Source: Niabella insulamsoli (GTDB taxonomy: Bacteria; Bacteroidota; Bacteroidia; Chitinophagales; Chitinophagaceae). From it: a DNA stretch of 64,000 bases. A program made the translations under genes and the position numbers. This document shows, piece by piece, positions 60,332-64,000 of the stretch. Below the pieces are notes generated by a model, which was not told the origin of the DNA, did not search any database, and was given only the letters and a program-made list of their open reading frames with translations. Numbering within the stretch: position 1 is the stretch's first letter; the number at the start of each line of letters is the position of its first letter. The stretch spans positions 1,240,001 through 1,304,000 of the forward strand of contig NZ_CP190246.1 in NCBI RefSeq assembly GCF_039652435.2, in the 5' to 3' direction.

Positions 60332-61642
60332 ATGAGTCATACTCTACATTTTGATACGTTACAATTACATGCAGGCCAGCAACCCGATCCTGTAACAGGC
60401 AGTCGCGCCGTTCCGCTTTATCAAACGACTTCCTACCAGTTTAAGAATGCCGAGCATGCGGCCAATCTTTTTGGTTTGCGCGAATTTGGTAATATCTACA
60501 CGCGCATCATGAACCCGACCACCGATGTTTTTGAACAGCGCATGGCGGCGTTGGAAGGCGGGGTGGCTGCTGTGGCTACTGCTTCCGGGCAGGCAGCTCA
60601 GTTTTTAGCTATCACGAATATTCTTGAGGCTGGCGATAATTTTGTGAGCACTTCCTTTGTTTACGGCGGTACTTACAACCAGTTTAAAGTAGCTTTTAAA
60701 AGACTGGGTATAGAAGCCAGGTTTGCGGAAGGCGATAATGTCGATAGTTTCCGTTCTAAAATCGATGCGAAAACAAAAGCGATTTATCTCGAAACGATCG
60801 GTAATCCAAAATTGAATATCCCGGATTTTGAAAAGTTCGCCGCTTTGGCGCGTGAATTTGATATTCCTTTGATTGTTGATAATACATTTGGCGCAGGCGG
60901 TTTTTTATGCAGGCCCCTTCAGCACGGCGCCCATATCGTGGTTAACTCGGCCACAAAATGGATCGGCGGCCATGGCACCAGCATTGGCGGAGTGGTGATT
61001 GACGGCGGAAACTACAATTGGGGCAATGGTAAATTTCCACAATTTACCGAGCCGTCGGAAGGATATCATGGCTTGAAATTCTGGGAAGTTTTTGGCGAGG
61101 GGAACCCGCTGGGGCTGCCCAATATCGCGTTCGCCATCAGAGCCCGCGTGGAGGGCCTGCGAGATTTTGGCCCGGCGTTGAGCCCTTTCAATTCATTCCT
61201 TTTATTACAGGGCATCGAAACTTTGTCTTTGAGAGTGCAGCGCACTGTAGATAACGCGCTTGCCCTGGCCCAGTGGTTTGAAGCAAATGAAAATGTGGAA
61301 TTTGTTTGGTATCCGGGCCTTGAAAGCAACGAGTACCATGCATTAGCAAAAAAGTATTTGAGCAACGGTTTTGGCGGTGTCCTGCAGTTTGGAATTAAAG
61401 GCGGCATAGAAAACGGTAAAAAATTCATCGACTCTTTGAAGCTTGTCAGTCATCTGGCTAACGTGGGCGACGCTAAAACGCTCGCCATTCATCCGGCATC
61501 AACAACCCATGAGCAATTAAGCGAAGCAGAGAGAAAAGGCGCCGGGGTACTCGATAATCTGATACGCATCAGCGCAGGGATTGAATATATTGATGATATA
61601 AAAGCCGATTTTGAGCAGGCTTTCCGGGCAGTTTTTGGATAA
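60332..61642 (+). CDS. metY: O-acetylhomoserine sulfhydrylase (aminocarboxypropyltransferase)
   Basis: A 436-residue cytoplasmic Cys/Met-metabolism PLP enzyme. Motifs: FDTLQLHAGQQPDPVTGSRAVPLYQTTSYQF, NIYTRIMNPTTDVFEQRMAALEGG, VDNTFGAGGFLCRPLQHGAHIVVNSATKWIGGHG (Schiff-base Lys in ATKW) and HPASTTHEQLSEAER. Length and the long insertion (GNYNWGNGKFPQFTEPSEGYHGLKFWEVFGEGNPLGLPNIAFAIRAR) mark MetY rather than MetB/MetC. It makes homocysteine from O-acetylhomoserine and sulfide. First gene after the SAM-I riboswitch. Confidence 0.96.
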   Translation: MSHTLHFDTLQLHAGQQPDPVTGSRAVPLYQTTSYQFKNAEHAANLFGLREFGNIYTRIMNPTTDVFEQRMAALEGGVAAVATASGQAAQFLAITNILEAGDNFVSTSFVYGGTYNQFKVAFKRLGIEARFAEGDNVDSFRSKIDAKTKAIYLETIGNPKLNIPDFEKFAALAREFDIPLIVDNTFGAGGFLCRPLQHGAHIVVNSATKWIGGHGTSIGGVVIDGGNYNWGNGKFPQFTEPSEGYHGLKFWEVFGEGNPLGLPNIAFAIRARVEGLRDFGPALSPFNSFLLLQGIETLSLRVQRTVDNALALAQWFEANENVEFVWYPGLESNEYHALAKKYLSNGFGGVLQFGIKGGIENGKKFIDSLKLVSHLANVGDAKTLAIHPASTTHEQLSEAERKGAGVLDNLIRISAGIEYIDDIKADFEQAFRAVFG

Positions 61643-61672
61643 ATAATTTTGGAGAGGCAGTTTTTTAATTCT

Positions 61673-62689
61673 ATGGATCAGCAGGTTTTCAGATATAATG
61701 AAGTGTTTACATTGGAGAGCGGGGCAGCGCTGCATCATCTTCATCTGGCTTATACGACTTACGGCCGGCTCAATGCCGCGAAAGATAATGTCATCTGGAT
61801 TTTTCACGCCTTAACGGCGAATAGTTGCCCGCATGAATGGTGGCCGGAAATGTTGGGGCCGGGAAGGGTCTTTGACCCCGAAAAGCATTTTATCATTTGT
61901 GTCAACATGCCGGGGAGCTGTTATGGCAGCATCAATCCGTTAGACGTTGACCCCGCTACCGGCAGTTCGTATTATCACGATTTTCCCTTTTTTACGATCA
62001 GGGATATGGTGCATGCTTACCGGCTTTTGCAGGCTGATTTAGGTATTACTAAAATTGAGATCGGCATCGGGGGCAGCACCGGCGGCCAGCAACTCATGGA
62101 GTGGGCGGTGCAGGATCCGGATTTGTTTGAGTATATATTTCCAATCGCCACCAACGCGGTGCATTCGCCCTGGGGTAAGGCTTTCAATGCCACGCAGAGG
62201 CAGGCGATTGAGGCCGACACCACCTGGAAAAATAAAATGGTCGACGCCGGCAAAAAGGGGCTGGAAGTGGCCAGAAGCATTGCGTTGTTATCTTACCGCA
62301 CCGACCTGGCTTATAATAAGACGCAGTCTGAAGCGAGCGACGATCTTATAGAAGGTTTTAAAAGCGAGAGCTATCAGCGCTATCAGGGATCAAAGCTCTC
62401 CGCGCGGTTCAACGCTTTCAGCTATTATGCGCTTACCAAAAGCATGGATTCGCACAATCTCGGCCGCGGCAGGGGCGGCGTGGTGCAGGCGCTCAACCGC
62501 GTCAAAGCGAAAACGCTGGCGTTGAGCATGGAAGGTGATATTTTGTTTCCGCCATATGAGCAGGAATTTATCGCCAGCAATATTCCGAATGCACACGTGA
62601 AATTGATTTTATCCGACTATGGCCACGACGGCTTTTTGCTCGAGTTTAAACAGTTGACGGAGGCGATCGGGGAGTTTTTAAAAAGATAA
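61673..62689 (+). CDS. metX: Homoserine O-acetyltransferase
   Basis: A 338-residue alpha/beta hydrolase-fold enzyme from the ATG at 61673 (MDQQVFRYNEVFTLESG); a TTG at 61649 is in frame but less likely. Motifs: LAYTTYGRLNAAKDNVIWIFHALTANS, CVNMPGSCYGSINPLDVDPATG, FFTIRDMVHAYRLL, the nucleophile elbow IGGSTGGQQLMEWA, and late EGDILFPPYEQEF and DYGHDGFLLEF (Asp and His of the triad). It makes O-acetylhomoserine for MetY, encoded 30 bp upstream. Confidence 0.94.
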   Translation: MDQQVFRYNEVFTLESGAALHHLHLAYTTYGRLNAAKDNVIWIFHALTANSCPHEWWPEMLGPGRVFDPEKHFIICVNMPGSCYGSINPLDVDPATGSSYYHDFPFFTIRDMVHAYRLLQADLGITKIEIGIGGSTGGQQLMEWAVQDPDLFEYIFPIATNAVHSPWGKAFNATQRQAIEADTTWKNKMVDAGKKGLEVARSIALLSYRTDLAYNKTQSEASDDLIEGFKSESYQRYQGSKLSARFNAFSYYALTKSMDSHNLGRGRGGVVQALNRVKAKTLALSMEGDILFPPYEQEFIASNIPNAHVKLILSDYGHDGFLLEFKQLTEAIGEFLKR

Positions 62690-62855
62690 CCGGCTATTAG
62701 AAGTGAAGTGGCTGCGCGTTAACAAAAACAAAGCTTTTGTTTGCTGCGGCATCCGGAAAAAGATCAGCGATGCACTTCAGTACAAGCGAGCGTGGCAAAA
62801 CCGCCGGGTTATATTGAAAGTTGATAACATAAAAGACATTTAAAAAGGAGTATAA

Positions 62856-64000
62856 ATGAGCAAGCACAGACAATTAGTGATCGGGATGTTTGGATTTGGT
62901 GTGGTAGGCGAGGGGCTGTACAAGGTGTTGAAGCAGACGCCTTCGTTGAGCGCCTCTATTAAAAAAGTATGTATAAAAAATCCGGGAAAGAAAAGAAATG
63001 CGCCGGCGGAATTATTTACAACCGATAAAGAGGAGCTTTTAAACGATCCCGAAATCAACGTGATTGTTGAAGTGATCGATGATGCCAACGCCGCTTTTGA
63101 AATAGTAAAAACAGCATTGGGCAATAAGAAAGAAGTGGTAAGCTCGAGCAAAAAAATGGTGGCCGAACATCTCGACGAATTACTGCGCCTGCAGCAGCAG
63201 ACGGGGCGTTCGTTCTTATATGAATCGTCGGCCTGTGCTTCTATACCCGCGATCAGAAACCTGGAAGAGTATTACGATAACGACCTGCTGCATAGCATCA
63301 GGGCGATTGTAAACGGAAGCACCAATTTTATTCTTACTAAAATGTTTGACGAAAACCTGGGCTTTAAGGAAGCTTTGTTGCTCGCGCAGCAGCTGGGTTT
63401 TGCGGAAAGCAATCCCACGCTCGATGTAGAAGGGTTTGATGCTTTGAATAAATGGACGATTTTTCTTTGCCATGCCTATGGTATTGTAACCATGCCGGAT
63501 GAAATTTTATTTACCGGCATTCAAAATATTCATAAGTCGGACGCGCAGGTAGCCAAAGCGCGCGGCCAGCAAATACGCCTGGTGGCGCAGGCTAAAAAGC
63601 TGATTGATGGCGGTGTGGCGGCTTTTGTGCTGCCTCAGTTTGTGCAGGCCGATAATCCTTTGTCATTTGTAAAAAATGAATACAACGGGGTAGTTATTGA
63701 AAGCGGGTTTGCCGACCAGCAGTTTTTTTACGGCAAAGGAGCGGGCAGTTTCCCAACAGCATCGGCGGTTTTAAGCGACCTCTCGGCGTTGCGCTACGGT
63801 TATAAATATGAGTATAAAAAATTGTATCATCATGAACCCAATCAATTGAATGATGATATTTATTTAAAGGTTTATGTAAGTTTTGTTGAAGTTAAAAATA
63901 TTCCTACCGATGAGTTTGAATGGATCGAGCAATGGCATGCGCAGGAAGACCGGAAATATCTGTCGGGAGTCATTGCGTTGAAAAAATTGAAAGAGAAAAG
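62856..64000 (+). CDS. hom: Homoserine dehydrogenase (3' end cut by window)
   Basis: The frame is open from the ATG at 62856 to the last base: 381 codons are visible. A good GGAG lies 6 nt before the start, unusual here. The NAD(P)-binding motif is LVIGMFGFGVVGEGLYKVL (GxGxxG); SSACASIPAIRNL, IVNGSTNFILTKMFD (homoserine/catalytic region), AQQLGFAESNPTLDVEGFDALNKWTIFL and KGAGSFPTASAVLSDL are homoserine dehydrogenase landmarks. It makes homoserine, the substrate of MetX. It is monofunctional in the part seen; whether an ACT domain follows is outside the window. The 166-bp gap after metX holds nothing I can name. Confidence 0.94.
   Translation, partial: MSKHRQLVIGMFGFGVVGEGLYKVLKQTPSLSASIKKVCIKNPGKKRNAPAELFTTDKEELLNDPEINVIVEVIDDANAAFEIVKTALGNKKEVVSSSKKMVAEHLDELLRLQQQTGRSFLYESSACASIPAIRNLEEYYDNDLLHSIRAIVNGSTNFILTKMFDENLGFKEALLLAQQLGFAESNPTLDVEGFDALNKWTIFLCHAYGIVTMPDEILFTGIQNIHKSDAQVAKARGQQIRLVAQAKKLIDGGVAAFVLPQFVQADNPLSFVKNEYNGVVIESGFADQQFFYGKGAGSFPTASAVLSDLSALRYGYKYEYKKLYHHEPNQLNDDIYLKVYVSFVEVKNIPTDEFEWIEQWHAQEDRKYLSGVIALKKLKEK

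Overview
The window looks like a chromosomal segment of a free-living Bacteroidota bacterium, probably a Chitinophagaceae/Sphingobacteriia relative; the family is inference, the phylum is well supported. It carries a SusC/SusD pair, many SusD-like and IPT lipoproteins with Bacteroidota-type lipoboxes, GPH sugar transport, a bacillithiol deacetylase, an exact TAnnTTTG -7 box at 60066-60073, few Shine-Dalgarno sites, and SusC-type 'VVxGYG' signatures.

Layout. (1) Positions 1-7892 form a plus-strand run of three sulfatases (the first cut by the window edge), two GH43-like hydrolases and an exported Gfo/Idh/MocA oxidoreductase, which looks like a module for a sulfated or pentose-containing glycan. 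(2) Positions 7907-24681 are a near-complete beta-mannan utilisation locus: a convergent/divergent AraC regulator, SusC, SusD, two IPT-type surface glycan-binding lipoproteins, a GPH symporter, GH130 mannosyl-glucose phosphorylase, an AGE-family 2-epimerase, a clan GH-A (GH51-like) lipoprotein, GH5 and GH26. Expected flow: GH26/GH5 cut glucomannan outside, SusCD and the IPT proteins bind and import, the symporter brings mannobiose into the cytoplasm, the epimerase makes Man-Glc, and GH130 phosphorolyses it to Man-1-P plus glucose. (3) Positions 24700-29706 (minus) hold a low-oxygen/NO-type module: an Rrf2 regulator, a divergent cbb3-type oxidase catalytic subunit with a long N-terminal extension, a FixO-like diheme subunit, two small membrane proteins, a cupin and a group-3 truncated globin. 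(4) Positions 29927-36361: a fourth sulfatase with HEAT repeats, a GntR regulator, a fatty-acid desaturase, BshB1, and a phosphate-porin-like protein. (5) Positions 36616-41305: an orphan phage/eCIS tail-tube-like protein, MutS, a NUDIX hydrolase and PyrE, ending in a clear terminator. (6) Positions 41306-42093: a 788-bp AT-rich gene-free stretch. (7) Positions 42094-46992: an anti-sigma/TonB-like protein and ECF sigma factor, divergent from a vWA protein, plus an outer-membrane barrel. (8) Positions 47060-59999: housekeeping and envelope genes (RocD, RarA, S9 peptidase, ElaA, UvrA, OmpA-like lipoprotein, barrels). (9) Positions 60066-64000: a SAM-I riboswitch with its terminator controlling metY-metX-hom (hom cut by the window end).

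Most noteworthy beyond gene content: a near-identical ~45-nt leader sits directly before the start codons of two unrelated genes 21.6 kb apart (GH5 at 22578 and the vWA gene at 44190); three evenly spaced ATTTT(AT)GC direct repeats lie upstream of susC; a 12-bp perfect inverted repeat lies inside the PUL operon before the transporter; the cbb3-like subunit has Gln where the conserved Glu of CcoN is expected; and a lone tail-tube gene sits beside mutS. No tRNA, rRNA, CRISPR array, insertion sequence or integrase was seen.
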